A stretch of DNA of 64,000 nucleotides from Blautia sp. An249 (GCF_002159835.1 NZ_NFJL01000003.1:1-64000), one strand, 5' to 3'. Positions 9,846-19,632 are shown, numbered from the stretch's first letter. The notes: a model not told the origin generated them from the letters alone. Translations and numbers: made by a program.

Positions 9846-11930
9846 ATGAGAGAAGAATGGACAGGCTTTCAGGAAGGAATCTGGGAAAAAGAAATTAATG
9901 TCAGAGACTTTATCCAGAAAAACTACACACCCTATGAAGGGGATGAAAGTTTTTTAACGGAAGCAACAGAGAGTACGAAAACTTTGTGGGCCCAGGTGAT
10001 GGATTTAACAAAGCAGGAAAGAGAAAAAGGCGGAGTGCTTGATATGGACACCCGGATTATTTCCTCAATTACCTCTCATGGCCCCGGATATTTAGATAAA
10101 AATTTAGAAACCATTGTAGGATTCCAGACAGATAAACCCTTTAAACGTTCCTTACAGCCCTATGGCGGAATCCGTATGGCTGTAAAAGCGTGCGAAGACA
10201 ACGGTTATCATGTGGATCCGGAAATTGTAGAGTTTTTTACAAAGCACAGAAAGACACACAACGAAGGAGTATTTGACGCATATACACCGGAGATGAGAGC
10301 GTGCCGTTCCAGCCATATTATTACCGGACTTCCGGATGCCTATGGCCGGGGACGTATTATCGGCGACTACCGCAGAGTGGCTCTTTATGGAATCGATCGT
10401 CTGATTGAGGATAAGCAGCATCAGAAAGATACCACAAGAACCATTATGTATTCCGATGTAACCAGACAGAGGGAAGAGCTGTCCGAGCAGATTAAAGCCC
10501 TGAAAGAGCTCAAAGAGCTTGGAAAGATTTACGGCTTTGATATTTCTGCACCGGCGAAGAACGTGCAGGAAGCCATTCAGTGGCTGTACTTCGGTTATCT
10601 TGCAGCGATTAAAGAACAAAACGGAGCGGCTATGTCTCTGGGACGTACTTCCACCTTCCTGGATATTTATGCAGAGAGAGACTTAAAGAACGGAACCTTT
10701 ACCGAAGAGCAGATTCAGGAGTTCATCGACCATTTTATCATGAAACTGCGTCTGGTAAAATTCGCAAGAACACCGGAATATAATGCACTGTTCTCCGGAG
10801 ATCCTACCTGGGTAACCGAATCCATCGGAGGTATGGGAATTGACGGACGTACACTGGTAACCAAGATGTCCTTCCGGTATCTGCATACTCTGGAAAATCT
10901 GGGAACAGCTCCGGAACCAAACCTGACGGTTCTCTGGTCAACCAGACTGCCTCAGAACTTTAAACGTTTCTGTGCGAAGACTTCCATCAGTTCTTCTTCC
11001 ATTCAGTATGAGAATGATGATCTGATGCGCGTTACCCACGGAGATGATTACGCCATTGCCTGCTGCGTATCTTCCATGAGAGTAGGAAAAGAAATGCAGT
11101 TCTTCGGAGCAAGGGCAAACCTGGCAAAATGCCTCTTATACGCCATCAACGGCGGTGTGGATGAGGTCAGCAAAAAGCAGGTAGGACCGGAATACCGTCC
11201 GATTACTACCGAATATCTGGACTACGACGAAGTAATGAAGAAATTCCACGATATGATGAAATGGCTGGCAAGAGTCTATGTTAATACTCTTAATATCATT
11301 CACTATATGCATGATAAGTACTGCTACGAGAGAATTCAGATGGCTTTGCATGACAAAGACGTCACCCGCTGGTTTGCAACGGGAATTGCAGGACTTTCTG
11401 TTGTAGCCGACTCCTTATCCGCAATTAAATATGCCAAGGTGAAAACAATCCGTGATGAAAACGGAATTGTGGTTGACTATCAGGTAGAAGGAGACTTCCC
11501 GAAATACGGAAACGATGATGACCGGGTAGATTCCATTGCCTACGATATTGTCCATGACTTTATGGCATATGTAAAAGGAAACCATACGTACCGGGGAGGA
11601 ATTCCTACCACTTCCATTCTGACCATTACTTCCAATGTGGTCTATGGAAAAGCCACAGGATCCACACCGGACGGAAGAAAAGCCGGAGAACCTTTCGCAC
11701 CGGGAGCAAATCCCATGCACAGAAGAGATTCTCACGGAGCAGTCGCTTCTTTAAGCTCTGTATCCAAACTTCCGTTTAAAGATGCACAGGACGGAATTTC
11801 CAATACCTTCTCCATCATTCCGGGGGCTCTTGGAAAGGACGACGCTGTATTCTTTGACGACATTGCTTTTGAACTGGAACCTGACTGCGCCTGCTGTGAA
11901 CCTAATTTAACAGTAGACGAAGAAGAATAA
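9846..11930 (+). CDS. pflB: Pyruvate formate-lyase core lacking the glycyl-radical segment
   Basis: Formate C-acetyltransferase converts pyruvate and CoA to acetyl-CoA and formate in anaerobic fermentation. The 694-aa chain contains the catalytic Cys pair C406-C407 ([12 protein letters not shown]), matching C418-C419 of the E. coli enzyme. It stops shortly after [10 protein letters not shown] and ends in an acidic, Cys-containing tail ([12 protein letters not shown]). The roughly 60 residues that carry the radical Gly in the 760-aa E. coli enzyme are missing here and are encoded by the next gene. AGGAGGT precedes the ATG. Both genes have their own ribosome binding sites, so this is a real gene split and not a simple frameshift. 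Confidence 0.93.
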   Translation: MREEWTGFQEGIWEKEINVRDFIQKNYTPYEGDESFLTEATESTKTLWAQVMDLTKQEREKGGVLDMDTRIISSITSHGPGYLDKNLETIVGFQTDKPFKRSLQPYGGIRMAVKACEDNGYHVDPEIVEFFTKHRKTHNEGVFDAYTPEMRACRSSHIITGLPDAYGRGRIIGDYRRVALYGIDRLIEDKQHQKDTTRTIMYSDVTRQREELSEQIKALKELKELGKIYGFDISAPAKNVQEAIQWLYFGYLAAIKEQNGAAMSLGRTSTFLDIYAERDLKNGTFTEEQIQEFIDHFIMKLRLVKFARTPEYNALFSGDPTWVTESIGGMGIDGRTLVTKMSFRYLHTLENLGTAPEPNLTVLWSTRLPQNFKRFCAKTSISSSSIQYENDDLMRVTHGDDYAIACCVSSMRVGKEMQFFGARANLAKCLLYAINGGVDEVSKKQVGPEYRPITTEYLDYDEVMKKFHDMMKWLARVYVNTLNIIHYMHDKYCYERIQMALHDKDVTRWFATGIAGLSVVADSLSAIKYAKVKTIRDENGIVVDYQVEGDFPKYGNDDDRVDSIAYDIVHDFMAYVKGNHTYRGGIPTTSILTITSNVVYGKATGSTPDGRKAGEPFAPGANPMHRRDSHGAVASLSSVSKLPFKDAQDGISNTFSIIPGALGKDDAVFFDDIAFELEPDCACCEPNLTVDEEE

Positions 11931-11957
11931 ATATAAAAAAGAAAAGGAGACTGCGAT

Positions 11958-12200
11958 ATGAAGATTAGTGATGCTCAGATTGATAATCTGGTAGGTTTAT
12001 TAGACGGTTACGCAGAAAAAGGCGGCCACCACTTAAATGTAAACGTATTTACAAAAGAAACCCTTCTGGATGCCCAGGCGCATCCGGAGAAATATCCTCA
12101 GTTGACTGTTCGTGTATCCGGATATGCAGTAAACTTCAACAAGCTGACAAAAGAGCAGCAGGACGAGGTTATTTCCAGAACCTTCCATGATGAAATCTAA
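11958..12200 (+). CDS. grcA: Separate glycyl-radical subunit of pyruvate formate-lyase
   Basis: An 80-aa protein equivalent to the C-terminal end of pyruvate formate-lyase. It contains [18 protein letters not shown] and the radical loop [11 protein letters not shown], with the radical Gly at residue 55, and ends [18 protein letters not shown]. It resembles the E. coli spare part GrcA/YfiD, which restores oxygen-cleaved PFL. Here it is the only glycyl-radical segment in the operon, so it is probably an obligatory subunit. It lies 27 bases after pflB behind AAAAGGAGA, and overlaps pflA by 14 bases. Confidence 0.9.
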   Translation: MKISDAQIDNLVGLLDGYAEKGGHHLNVNVFTKETLLDAQAHPEKYPQLTVRVSGYAVNFNKLTKEQQDEVISRTFHDEI

Positions 12201-12948
12201 AGAAGGATTCATCCATTCCATTGAAAGTTTCGGGACCGTTGACGGTCCCGGAATTCGTTTTGTCATCTTTTTTCAGGGATGTCCCATGAGATGCCAGTAC
12301 TGTCATAATCCGGATACCTGGAATCCCGGGGGCGGGGAAAAAATGACGGTGGAGGAATTACTGAAAGAGTACGAAAAAAATAAGGGCTTTTATAAAACAG
12401 GGGGAATTACGGCAACAGGAGGAGAGCCTCTGATGCAGATGGAGTTTCTGACAGAGCTGTTTACCGAGGCGAAGAAGCGTCAGATTCATACCTGCCTGGA
12501 TACTTCCGGCATTTTGTATACAGAAAAGAAGAAAGAAGCATTTCAGAATCTTTTTCAGGTGACGGATCTGGTTCTTTTAGATATAAAAAACAGCCGGGAA
12601 GAAGGACATCTGAAGCTGACCCGGCAGCCCCAAAAGCCGGTGCTGGAATTTGCCGATGCTCTGGCGAGAGCAAAGGTGCCTGTGATTATCCGGCATGTGA
12701 TTGTGCCCGGGATTACAGATTCCAGAGAGGAATTAGAGGGCGTCGGTACATTAATCAGCCGCTACCCCAATCTGAAAGGGCTGGAAGTGCTGCCGTATCA
12801 TACCATGGGGATAAAAAAATATGAAGAACTGGGACTTTCCTATCCCCTGGAAGGAGTAGAAAGTATGTCTAAAGAAGAGGCGAAAAACGCCCGGAAGATC
12901 ATACTGGAAACTATTAAGAAAGAACGGATGAAAAGAATAAAAGAATAA
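12187..12948 (+). CDS. pflA: Pyruvate formate-lyase activating enzyme (radical SAM)
   Basis: A 253-aa radical SAM enzyme that takes a hydrogen atom from the PFL glycine. The cluster motif C-x3-C-x2-C is at C32, C36 and C39 ([15 protein letters not shown]), preceded by the family signature [18 protein letters not shown]. Its length is the normal short form without extra ferredoxin domains. The start overlaps the end of the glycyl-radical gene, which points to translational coupling. A second ATG follows immediately at 12190. The target is the Gly55 loop of the upstream small subunit. Confidence 0.95.
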   Translation: MMKSKEGFIHSIESFGTVDGPGIRFVIFFQGCPMRCQYCHNPDTWNPGGGEKMTVEELLKEYEKNKGFYKTGGITATGGEPLMQMEFLTELFTEAKKRQIHTCLDTSGILYTEKKKEAFQNLFQVTDLVLLDIKNSREEGHLKLTRQPQKPVLEFADALARAKVPVIIRHVIVPGITDSREELEGVGTLISRYPNLKGLEVLPYHTMGIKKYEELGLSYPLEGVESMSKEEAKNARKIILETIKKERMKRIKE

Positions 12949-12967
12949 AAGAATAAAAAACGAAAAA

Positions 12968-12993
12968 GGGACTGTCATGTGGCAGTCCCTTTT
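12968..12993 (+). terminator. Terminator between pflA and the CapA-like gene
   Basis: GGGACTG and CAGTCCC form the stem, followed by TTTT. The A-rich left flank means it could work in both directions for these converging genes. Confidence 0.8.
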
Positions 12994-13029
12994 GCAGTAT
13001 GGAAGCGGCGTGCAAAGTGTAAAAGCTTG

Positions 13030-14262
13030 TCACTCCTGACTGGTTTCAGCATCTTCTTCCTGGGAAGAAGTGTCGGCGCTTTGAGTATCAGAGGGAATCA
13101 TCTGGGATAATTCCCCGACTTTGTCCAGAATACGGGAGGCTTCCTCTCCCTCTGCCGGAGTCGGCTGATAGTTATTATAATCTGAGGCCGATGAAATGGA
13201 GCAGGGAATGATATTGGTTACATTATCTTCCTGTACGCCTTCTGTGGTTACCGTGAAGGTCTGCTGGAAGATGATGGTATCCATGTCGCTGGGGTAGGCA
13301 TTACCGCCAAAACAGAAGTTTCCCAGACTGTAAACAATATTTTTTCCATTGTAAACTTCAATTCCCTGCAGCACATGGGGATGATGTCCCACAACCAGGT
13401 CGGCGCCCTCGTCAATGGCCATATGTCCCAGTTGTCTCTGGTTTTCATCGGGCACGGTTTCTTTTTCATTTCCCCAGTGAAAGACAGCAATCACAAGCTG
13501 CGCCCCTTCGTTTTTTACTTTTGCGATGTTATCTTTTAACTGCTGCGCCCGTTCCATGTGATCGTTTAATTCATAGATTCCCACCAGTCCTACTTTGACT
13601 CCCTTTACCTCCATGACTGCAGTCTCGTCATAACCGAAATGGACAATTCCCGCGGCATCCAGGGCAGACAGAGTATCTGTATAACTCTGATCCCCGTAGT
13701 CGTGGCTGTGGTTGTTGGCCATATTGACAGCCTCCACAGAACTTCCTGAAAGGATTTGGGTATATTCGGGATCGGCCTTAAAGGCAAACAGTTTGTCTTC
13801 CCTTGTATCCAGAGTGGTTAAGGTACCCTCGAAATTGGCGATGGTCAGATCGTCGCTTTCAAAAATAGAACGAACATTCTGGAAAAAATAATCTGCTCCC
13901 TGACTTTCATAGTACGCATTCAGACTGGTACTGTAGTCAAAAGTTTCGTCTGTGCCAAGGGTACAGTCGCCCACCAGAGACAGGGTAAGAGAGACCGGCT
14001 CTGTCTGCTGGGGGACAGGGGTCAGAGACGTAGAAGTTTCTGCCTGGCCGGAAGAGGTATCTTTGGCAGTTTCCTGTATATCCCGGGAAACGGCGGGTTT
14101 CCCCGAAGAGGAGTCCTTAAAAACAGTAAAGAGAAGGATACCCGCAATCAGAGCGAGAACAACGCCGGCAGATGAAAGAGCAATGATTTTGTTCCTCCGA
14201 TCCTGTTTCCCATACTTCGTTTCCTGATAGGCAGAAAGCGTTTTCTTCTTTAATTTTTTCAT
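13030..14262 (-). CDS. CapA-family (poly-gamma-glutamate synthesis type) membrane-anchored protein
   Basis: A 410-aa protein with a basic N-terminus, one membrane helix at about residues 28-47 (IALSSAGVVLALIAGILLF), a Thr/Ser-rich linker, and a CapA calcineurin-like domain. The metallophosphatase motifs are seen as LVGDCTLG, FANFEGTL, MANNHSHDYG and VGHHPHVLQGIEVY. CapA proteins are linked to capsule or polyglutamate production, but no capB/capC partner is nearby, so the role is open. An acidic Ser/Glu tail closes the protein. It is transcribed toward pflA and ends at the shared terminator. Confidence 0.85.
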   Translation of the reverse strand: MKKLKKKTLSAYQETKYGKQDRRNKIIALSSAGVVLALIAGILLFTVFKDSSSGKPAVSRDIQETAKDTSSGQAETSTSLTPVPQQTEPVSLTLSLVGDCTLGTDETFDYSTSLNAYYESQGADYFFQNVRSIFESDDLTIANFEGTLTTLDTREDKLFAFKADPEYTQILSGSSVEAVNMANNHSHDYGDQSYTDTLSALDAAGIVHFGYDETAVMEVKGVKVGLVGIYELNDHMERAQQLKDNIAKVKNEGAQLVIAVFHWGNEKETVPDENQRQLGHMAIDEGADLVVGHHPHVLQGIEVYNGKNIVYSLGNFCFGGNAYPSDMDTIIFQQTFTVTTEGVQEDNVTNIIPCSISSASDYNNYQPTPAEGEEASRILDKVGELSQMIPSDTQSADTSSQEEDAETSQE

Positions 14263-14436
14263 TCCTGTTACAATCCTCCCTCAAAATTGCTTTACGCTAA
14301 TAACAAGATACTGATCTTCCCGAATTTTGTCAATATTTTAGAGAAAAAAAGGAAAAAGTAGGCGTATGAACAGAAGTCTGCTATAATAAGCAGGCAGGAA
14401 AAAGATGAAAGGATAAGATACAGGAGGATTTGCAGA

Positions 14437-15279
14437 ATGCTTTATATAGGAAATCATACCTCTTCCTCTGCCGGTTATCTGGCAATGGGAAAGAGAACAG
14501 CCAAAAAAGACGGGAATACCTTTGCCTTTTTTACCAGAAATCCCAGAGGGGGCCGGGCGAAAGCCATACAGGAAGAAGATGTGGAGAAGTTTTTAAAACT
14601 GGCCAAAGAAGAGAAGTTCGGGAAATTAGTGGCCCATGCGCCCTATACCCTTAATGCCTGTGCGGCAAAAGAGGAGCTGAGAGTTTTTGCAAGAGAAACT
14701 ATGGAAGATGATTTAAGGCGAATGGAATACACCCCCGGAAACTATTACAACTTCCATCCGGGAAGCCATGTGGGTCAGGGAGCTGAAAAAGGAATCCGGC
14801 TGATTGCCCAGGTGCTCAATGAAGTGCTGAAAGAGGAACAGACTACAACGGTTCTGCTGGAAACCATGTCCGGAAAAGGAACGGAGGTAGGCAGAAACTT
14901 TGAGGAACTGCAGGCAATTTTAGAGCAGGTAAACCTCCAGGAAAAGATGGGAGTCTGCCTGGATACCTGTCATGTGTGGGACGGGGGATACGATATTGTA
15001 AAAGATTTAGACAAAGTACTGGAGGAATTTGACAGAATCATCGGCCTGCACCGTCTGAAAGCCATTCATCTGAACGACAGTCAGAATGACCTGGGAAGCC
15101 ATAAGGACCGCCATGCGAAAATCGGAGAAGGCAAAATCGGCCTGGAAGCTCTGGTAAGGGTTATCAATCACCCTTCCTTAAGAGGAATTCCCTTTATTCT
15201 GGAAACACCCAACGATGAAGAAGGCTGGGCCAGAGAAATTAAGATGCTTCGGGAAGCGTATAAAGAAGAATCGGAATAA
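14437..15279 (+). CDS. nfo: Deoxyribonuclease IV (AP endonuclease)
   Basis: Endonuclease IV cleaves DNA 5' of abasic sites in base-excision repair and needs zinc. The 280-aa length is normal. Metal-ligand regions are visible as [37 protein letters not shown] and [16 protein letters not shown]. The start is set by GGAGG upstream of 14437. It is a single-gene unit between the CapA-like gene and the dehydrogenase gene. Confidence 0.94.
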   Translation: MLYIGNHTSSSAGYLAMGKRTAKKDGNTFAFFTRNPRGGRAKAIQEEDVEKFLKLAKEEKFGKLVAHAPYTLNACAAKEELRVFARETMEDDLRRMEYTPGNYYNFHPGSHVGQGAEKGIRLIAQVLNEVLKEEQTTTVLLETMSGKGTEVGRNFEELQAILEQVNLQEKMGVCLDTCHVWDGGYDIVKDLDKVLEEFDRIIGLHRLKAIHLNDSQNDLGSHKDRHAKIGEGKIGLEALVRVINHPSLRGIPFILETPNDEEGWAREIKMLREAYKEESE

Positions 15280-15358
15280 ATTTAGAAAAATCAGGGAAGG
15301 ATAGCAGTATAACTGTGGTATAATGAACTTATAAAATATATCAAAGGGGTGTTCTGTT

Positions 15359-16348
15359 ATGAAAATATTGTTTTATGGTACAAAAAGTTATGATGAACAG
15401 TTTTTTACAAAACTGCTTCCACAGTATCCGGGAATCGAAATGAAATTTATCGAGGCGAATATCCATGAGGAGACGGCAGCCCTTGCAAAAGGATATGACG
15501 CGATCTGTGCATTTGTAAATGCAGATTTGGGAAAGGATGTAATAGAAGCCCTTCACCACTGCCAGGTGCGTCTGATTCTGATGCGCTGTGCAGGCTATAA
15601 TAATGTGGATCTGGAAACAGCAGCCAAATACCAGATAAAAATTTTAAGAGTGCCCAGCTATTCTCCGGAAGCAGTGGCAGAGCATGCTATGGCGCTGGTA
15701 CTTACAGCCAACAGACACATGCATAAGGCCTATATTAAATGCCGGGAAAACAATTTCGCATTAAACGGCCTGATGGGTGTGAATCTTTATGGGAAAACAG
15801 CAGGAATTGTGGGCACCGGAAAAATCGGACAGGCAATGGCCCGGATCTGTCACGGTTTCGGAATGAAAGTCATAGGCTATGATGCCTATCCCAATCAGAA
15901 CCTGGATTTTCTGGAGTACGTTTCTCTGGATGAATTATTTGAAAGAAGTGACTTAATCAGTCTCCATTGTCCTCTTACCGATGAGACACATCATCTGATT
16001 AATGAAGAATCTATCCGCAAGATGAAAGACGGAGTTATTTTAGTTAATACCTCCCGGGGCGGTCTGATAAAAACAGATGATTTAGTGGATGGAATCCGGG
16101 ATCATAAATTCTTTGCCGTAGGGCTTGACGTATATGAGGAAGAAACCGACTTCGTATATGAAGACATGTCAGAAAGAATTATGCCCCATTCCACCATGGC
16201 CAGACTGTTATCTTTCCCCAATGTAATGATTACTTCCCACCAGGGATTTTTTACAGAGGAGGCGCTCTCTGCCATTGCAAAAACCACATTGGACAATGCC
16301 AAGGACTTTATGGAAGGAAAAGAAAGTCCCAATGAAGTAACCGCTTAA
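15359..16348 (+). CDS. D-lactate dehydrogenase family 2-hydroxyacid dehydrogenase
   Basis: A 329-aa NAD-dependent D-2-hydroxyacid dehydrogenase. The Rossmann loop is GIVGTGKIGQAMARI, the NAD/Arg region is NTSRGGLIKTDDLVDGI, and the active-site His lies in the late SHQGFFTEEAL segment. Overall it is closest to fermentative D-lactate dehydrogenases (LdhA). It would reduce pyruvate to D-lactate in competition with the pyruvate formate-lyase encoded 3 kb upstream. AAAGGGGTG lies before the ATG and TATAAT near 15319-15324 may be its -10 box. A strong bidirectional terminator follows. Confidence 0.88.
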   Translation: MKILFYGTKSYDEQFFTKLLPQYPGIEMKFIEANIHEETAALAKGYDAICAFVNADLGKDVIEALHHCQVRLILMRCAGYNNVDLETAAKYQIKILRVPSYSPEAVAEHAMALVLTANRHMHKAYIKCRENNFALNGLMGVNLYGKTAGIVGTGKIGQAMARICHGFGMKVIGYDAYPNQNLDFLEYVSLDELFERSDLISLHCPLTDETHHLINEESIRKMKDGVILVNTSRGGLIKTDDLVDGIRDHKFFAVGLDVYEEETDFVYEDMSERIMPHSTMARLLSFPNVMITSHQGFFTEEALSAIAKTTLDNAKDFMEGKESPNEVTA

Positions 16349-16350
16349 TA

Positions 16351-16394
16351 AAGAAGCCCGCTTTTGGATTTATTATCCCAGAAGCGGGTTCTTC
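16351..16394. terminator. Bidirectional terminator
   Basis: AAGAAGCCCGCTTTTGG (16351-16367) and CCAGAAGCGGGTTCTT form a long stem flanked by A and T runs, between two converging genes. Confidence 0.85.
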
Positions 16395-16397
16395 TGT

Positions 16398-17114
16398 CTA
16401 TCCGGATATTTGTTTGTTTAAAAGTATGGCGCATAGAATTGCTGACACACAAAAAACAAAAATGAAATACCATAGATTTTCAGAGCGGAAACCATTTTCC
16501 AGCATCAGCCGGTATCCCCAGTAGGCGGGGAAAAAGCGCCCTGTGGTTTCAAGAAAATCAGGAAGCAGGCCGACAGGAAACATAGTCCCTGAAAGCATAA
16601 TCGAGGGTAAAAAAACCAGCTGTGCAGTCATCGTCAGCTTTGCCTGATTTTTTACAGTCAGTCCCAGGATACTTCCGGTACTCAGTGATACAAGAATATA
16701 TACGGCAAGCGCAGAAAGGAAAAGGGGAAGCTGTGTCGGCAAAACTGCCTCAAACAGGGCAGGGGCAAGCAGCAGAAGAATGACGCAGCTAATCATTAAA
16801 TGGACAAATGCAGAAAGGTACAGAGTGAGAAGACCTGAATACAAAGGTACTCCATTTGCTTTATAAATCTTTTTTATATCACTTCCATAAGTTTCAGCCA
16901 GGGATGGCGGTAACCCGATAAAGGCTCCCATGGAAACGCTCATCACAATCATAGATTGTATCAGTGTATTTTTCATTTCAGGCATAACAGAAGTAAAAAT
17001 ACCACCCATCAGCAGGAAGAAAATAAGGGGAATGATGTAGCAGGTCACAAACAAAGATTTACTGCGTATGTCCATTTTCCACTGCAATGCCAGACCATAT
17101 AAAAAACCATTCAT
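16398..17114 (-). CDS. ABC-2 type transporter permease
   Basis: A 238-aa membrane protein with about six hydrophobic helices and the arrangement of ABC-2 exporter permeases. A cytoplasmic N-terminus is followed by a first helix (FVTCYIIPLIFFLLMGGIF), and the motif LSGTMFPVGLLPDFL lies before the last helices. It starts directly after its ATPase gene. The MerR-type regulator upstream suggests export of a drug or toxic ligand sensed by that regulator. Confidence 0.85.
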   Translation of the reverse strand: MNGFLYGLALQWKMDIRSKSLFVTCYIIPLIFFLLMGGIFTSVMPEMKNTLIQSMIVMSVSMGAFIGLPPSLAETYGSDIKKIYKANGVPLYSGLLTLYLSAFVHLMISCVILLLLAPALFEAVLPTQLPLFLSALAVYILVSLSTGSILGLTVKNQAKLTMTAQLVFLPSIMLSGTMFPVGLLPDFLETTGRFFPAYWGYRLMLENGFRSENLWYFIFVFCVSAILCAILLNKQISG

Positions 17115-17927
17115 TTAAGTTTCCCTCCCTGCTATTTCCATAAAATGCTGTTCCAGTGTGCCCCGGTCAATTTTAATATCCTGTACATGGATGTTTTTCT
17201 GCTTTAAATCGCCAAGCAGGGAAAGCAAAGTATTTTCGATATTAGCCGTTTCAAAAGTATCATCTCCCTGCTGTGTTTTGATATGGATGAAATATTTTCT
17301 CCCGATTTTATCAGCCAGTTCTGAAGCGGTACCGCAAAAGTTAATCTTTCCTTTATTTAAAATGGCAATGCGATCACATAAAGTTTCTACTTCTGCCATA
17401 TCGTGACTTGCCAGAACGATAGTTTTCCCCTTTGATTTGAGCTTGCGGATTTGTCCGTGGAGAGACTGCCTTGTCTCCACATCAAGCCCTGCAGTTGGTT
17501 CGTCAAGAAAAATAATGTCGGGATTGCCGATAAGTGCCAGGGCAAGATGTAACCGTCTTTTCTGTCCTGTGGACAATTGCAGATACTGCTTCTTTTCCAT
17601 TCCTCTGATACCAAGGCTGTTAAGCATGGCATAATCAATTTTTGTTTTATTCCATTTTGCAAACAGTTTAATAGCCTCCATTGGCTTGATATAGCCTGGT
17701 AAAGAGGAGGACTGTAACTGAATCCCCATTTTCCCATTTACAGTAATCGTACCACTGTCATAGTTTCTCAGACCCTCGATACATTCAAGAGTTGTCGTTT
17801 TTCCTGCTCCGTTTATGCCGAGCAGGGCGAAAATTTCTCCTTTTTCAATTCGGAAATCAATTCCCCTGAGAATCCTATGGCTGCCGTAACTTTTCTTTAA
17901 TTCAAGGACCTGTATTGCTTCTTTCAC
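17115..17927 (-). CDS. ABC transporter ATP-binding protein
   Basis: A 270-aa ATPase partner of the ABC-2 permease. It shows Walker A (GINGAGKTT near residues 37-45), a Q-loop region, the signature LSTGQKRRL, Walker B IIFLDEPTAGLD and the switch His in LASHDM. The signature has LSTGQ instead of LSGGQ, as in several ABC-2 type exporters. Its start overlaps the MerR gene end by 4 bases, and the permease begins at the next base, so the three genes form one operon. Confidence 0.93.
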   Translation of the reverse strand: MKEAIQVLELKKSYGSHRILRGIDFRIEKGEIFALLGINGAGKTTTLECIEGLRNYDSGTITVNGKMGIQLQSSSLPGYIKPMEAIKLFAKWNKTKIDYAMLNSLGIRGMEKKQYLQLSTGQKRRLHLALALIGNPDIIFLDEPTAGLDVETRQSLHGQIRKLKSKGKTIVLASHDMAEVETLCDRIAILNKGKINFCGTASELADKIGRKYFIHIKTQQGDDTFETANIENTLLSLLGDLKQKNIHVQDIKIDRGTLEQHFMEIAGRET

Positions 17928-18724
17928 TGTTTTTCCTCCTCAAATGGATTCGTTCCAAGCTTTGAAAAATAGACTTGTAAAGCCGGTTCTAAATACTCGT
18001 TTACAATTTTTTGCCTTTCTTCCCAGGCGTTTGTGGCGGTATCAATGTTACCGAACTCCATCAATTTGGGAAGCATCCCCATATCCCCGTTGGTAAACTC
18101 CATAATCAGATTCCAGTATTCATTTACAACCTGCTGACATTTTTCGCTTTCAGGGGATACATTTTCCCTTTGAAGCTGTACGATTTTATCGCTCAGGCGG
18201 TTAAATCTGTCCATAAAATCCAGGCCGCTTTCCTTATCAAACTGACTGCGTATGTGGTCGAGTGTATCATCATCGAAACGCTTAATAAGAGAATAAGAGT
18301 CATTCTTCATCTGCAGATTTACAATAATATCTGCATACTTCTTAAAGCTGACGGTCTGCATTTGCAAAACTTCGGTTTTTAACTGTTCGATTGCCGTCAA
18401 AGAAGTTTTAAGCTGCTCTATTTTCTGGCGTATATCCTCTGCCTGCTCGGAAAGAGCGGTTGCAACATCAGCCGGCGTCTCTAAAGCAATCAGCCGCTGT
18501 TTTATATCATGCAGAGAAAATCCCAGTGATTTCAGGGAGAGAATCTGATGAAGTGTAACCAAATCTCTATCGGTATAAAGCCTGCGTCCGCCTTCACTTT
18601 CCGCCGACGGGGAGAGAAGTCCTTCTTTATCGTAATACTGCAGAGTACGGACGGTAACTCCCATTTTCTTTGCCGCTTCGCCAACTGTCAGAAACCCTTC
18701 CGGAATTGCTCTGTGTTTTGCCAT
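17924..18724 (-). CDS. MerR-family regulator of the adjacent ABC exporter
   Basis: A 266-aa regulator with an N-terminal winged HTH of MerR type (FLTVGEAAKKMGVTVRTLQYYDKEGLLSP..., residues about 13-80), a coiled-coil dimer helix, and a roughly 130-aa C-terminal part resembling TipAS-like ligand domains. It is the first gene of the exporter operon. Its promoter has the 19-base spacer typical of MerR control, so it probably activates its own operon on binding a ligand. Confidence 0.88.
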   Translation of the reverse strand: MAKHRAIPEGFLTVGEAAKKMGVTVRTLQYYDKEGLLSPSAESEGGRRLYTDRDLVTLHQILSLKSLGFSLHDIKQRLIALETPADVATALSEQAEDIRQKIEQLKTSLTAIEQLKTEVLQMQTVSFKKYADIIVNLQMKNDSYSLIKRFDDDTLDHIRSQFDKESGLDFMDRFNRLSDKIVQLQRENVSPESEKCQQVVNEYWNLIMEFTNGDMGMLPKLMEFGNIDTATNAWEERQKIVNEYLEPALQVYFSKLGTNPFEEEKQ

Positions 18725-18746
18725 AATCCGTTACCTCCTGATACCT

Positions 18747-18785
18747 ATTATAAATCATTACGCAGGGTCACAAGCAAGACCCTGC
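18747..18785 (-). promoter_or_regulatory. MerR-type promoter with dyad operator
   Basis: Read on the minus strand, TTGCTT (18777-18772) and TATAAT (18752-18747) are 19 bases apart, the over-long spacing used by MerR regulators. A perfect inverted repeat GCAGGGTC-N8-GACCCTGC occupies 18762-18785 and spans the -35 box. Confidence 0.75.
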
Positions 18786-18806
18786 TGAAAAATTTCAGGT
18801 AAAACC

Positions 18807-18835
18807 TTGTCCGGTTAAAAATCCTCCGGTATAAT
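18807..18835 (+). promoter_or_regulatory. Promoter of the DUF1801 gene
   Basis: TTGTCC at 18807-18812 and TATAAT at 18830-18835 with a 17-base spacer, 46 bases before the ATG. Confidence 0.55.
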
Positions 18836-18881
18836 AGATTCACAGTTACACGTTCATTTACGTCTATAAACGGGAGATTCT

Positions 18882-19283
18882 ATGATGTGGATATGTCCTA
18901 AATGCAACAGAGAATTTAAGCGGAACAATCAGTCTCATTACTGCGGGGAAGCTCCGAAAACCATCGAGGAATGGATACTGCAGCAAGAGCAGCCCTTACA
19001 GAATTATTTCCGGAAACTCCATCAGGTGATCAGTGATGCGGTTCCCGACAGGAAACAGAGAATTGCGTGGAGTATGCCAACATATGGGGAAAAGAAGATT
19101 GTTGTGCAGTTTTCAGCCTGTAAAAATCATGCCAGCCTTTATGTGGGGGAAAAGGCAATAGAGCATTTTTCCACAGATTTGCGCGAATATGAATGTAAAA
19201 AGTCGGCTGTTTATCTCAAATACAGTCAGTCGCTTCCCGAAGAGCTAATTGTACAGATTGTGAAATGGTGCTGCGAAAATTAA
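18882..19283 (+). CDS. DUF1801 (YdhG-like) protein with N-terminal Cys cluster
   Basis: A 133-aa protein. Residues 1-22 contain CPKCNREFKRNNQSHYC, a possible zinc-binding hook, followed by a YdhG/DUF1801 domain recognised from the PDRKQRIAWSMPTYGEKKIVVQF segment and HASLYVG. This family is small, cytoplasmic and of unsettled function. It has its own promoter. Its last 39 bases overlap a decayed gene on the other strand. Confidence 0.75.
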   Translation: MMWICPKCNREFKRNNQSHYCGEAPKTIEEWILQQEQPLQNYFRKLHQVISDAVPDRKQRIAWSMPTYGEKKIVVQFSACKNHASLYVGEKAIEHFSTDLREYECKKSAVYLKYSQSLPEELIVQIVKWCCEN

Positions 19284-19544
19284 AAACGTATCTATCTGTG
19301 ACATTCCTACACCCCGAACATGCATCCCTTTTGTTCCGATTTCTCGGTATTGCTCGTAGCCGGCGGACAGAGCCTGCCGAAAATCGGTATCATTTTTTCC
19401 AGCCAGAACTCCCATCGGTGAAGCTGCAATAAATTCCGGAGCGTATAGCTCCCACATTTCGTCACCATCAATTTCTCCGTTAAGTGATTGCATAAAAAAG
19501 CGTTCGTACCGTTGAAAAAACTTTTCCAGTGTATCTTTTGTCAT
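19245..19544 (-). pseudogene. Truncated SnoaL/NTF2-like gene
   Basis: On the minus strand a start at 19544 (GGGAAG upstream) reads MTKDTLEKFFQRYERFF... and continues with ...GVLAGKNDTDFRQALSAGY, the beginning of a nuclear-transport-factor-2-like small protein. After GMHVRGVGMSQIDT the family sequence is lost, and the frame runs into the antisense of the DUF1801 gene. The gene has lost its 3' half, probably by a deletion that brought the DUF1801 gene up against it. Confidence 0.6.
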
Positions 19545-19603
19545 GTCAGCACTTCCCAAATTCTGTTGATTACTGAGTTTATTATACTCCATTTTTATCC
19601 TTC

Positions 19604-19632
19604 TTGAAACAGAACGAATGTTCTGGTATAAT
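19604..19632 (+). promoter_or_regulatory. SOS promoter with LexA box
   Basis: TTGAAA (19604-19609) and TATAAT (19627-19632) are 17 bases apart. Between them lies GAACGAATGTTC (19612-19623), an exact match to the Gram-positive SOS box GAACRNRYGTTY. The downstream gene is a Y-family DNA polymerase. Confidence 0.88.

Noticed and set aside
11930-11958. Frameshift as the cause of the short PflB
   Set aside because: The 27-base gap contains a proper ribosome binding site and a new start, and the core has its own distinct tail, so two genes are intended.
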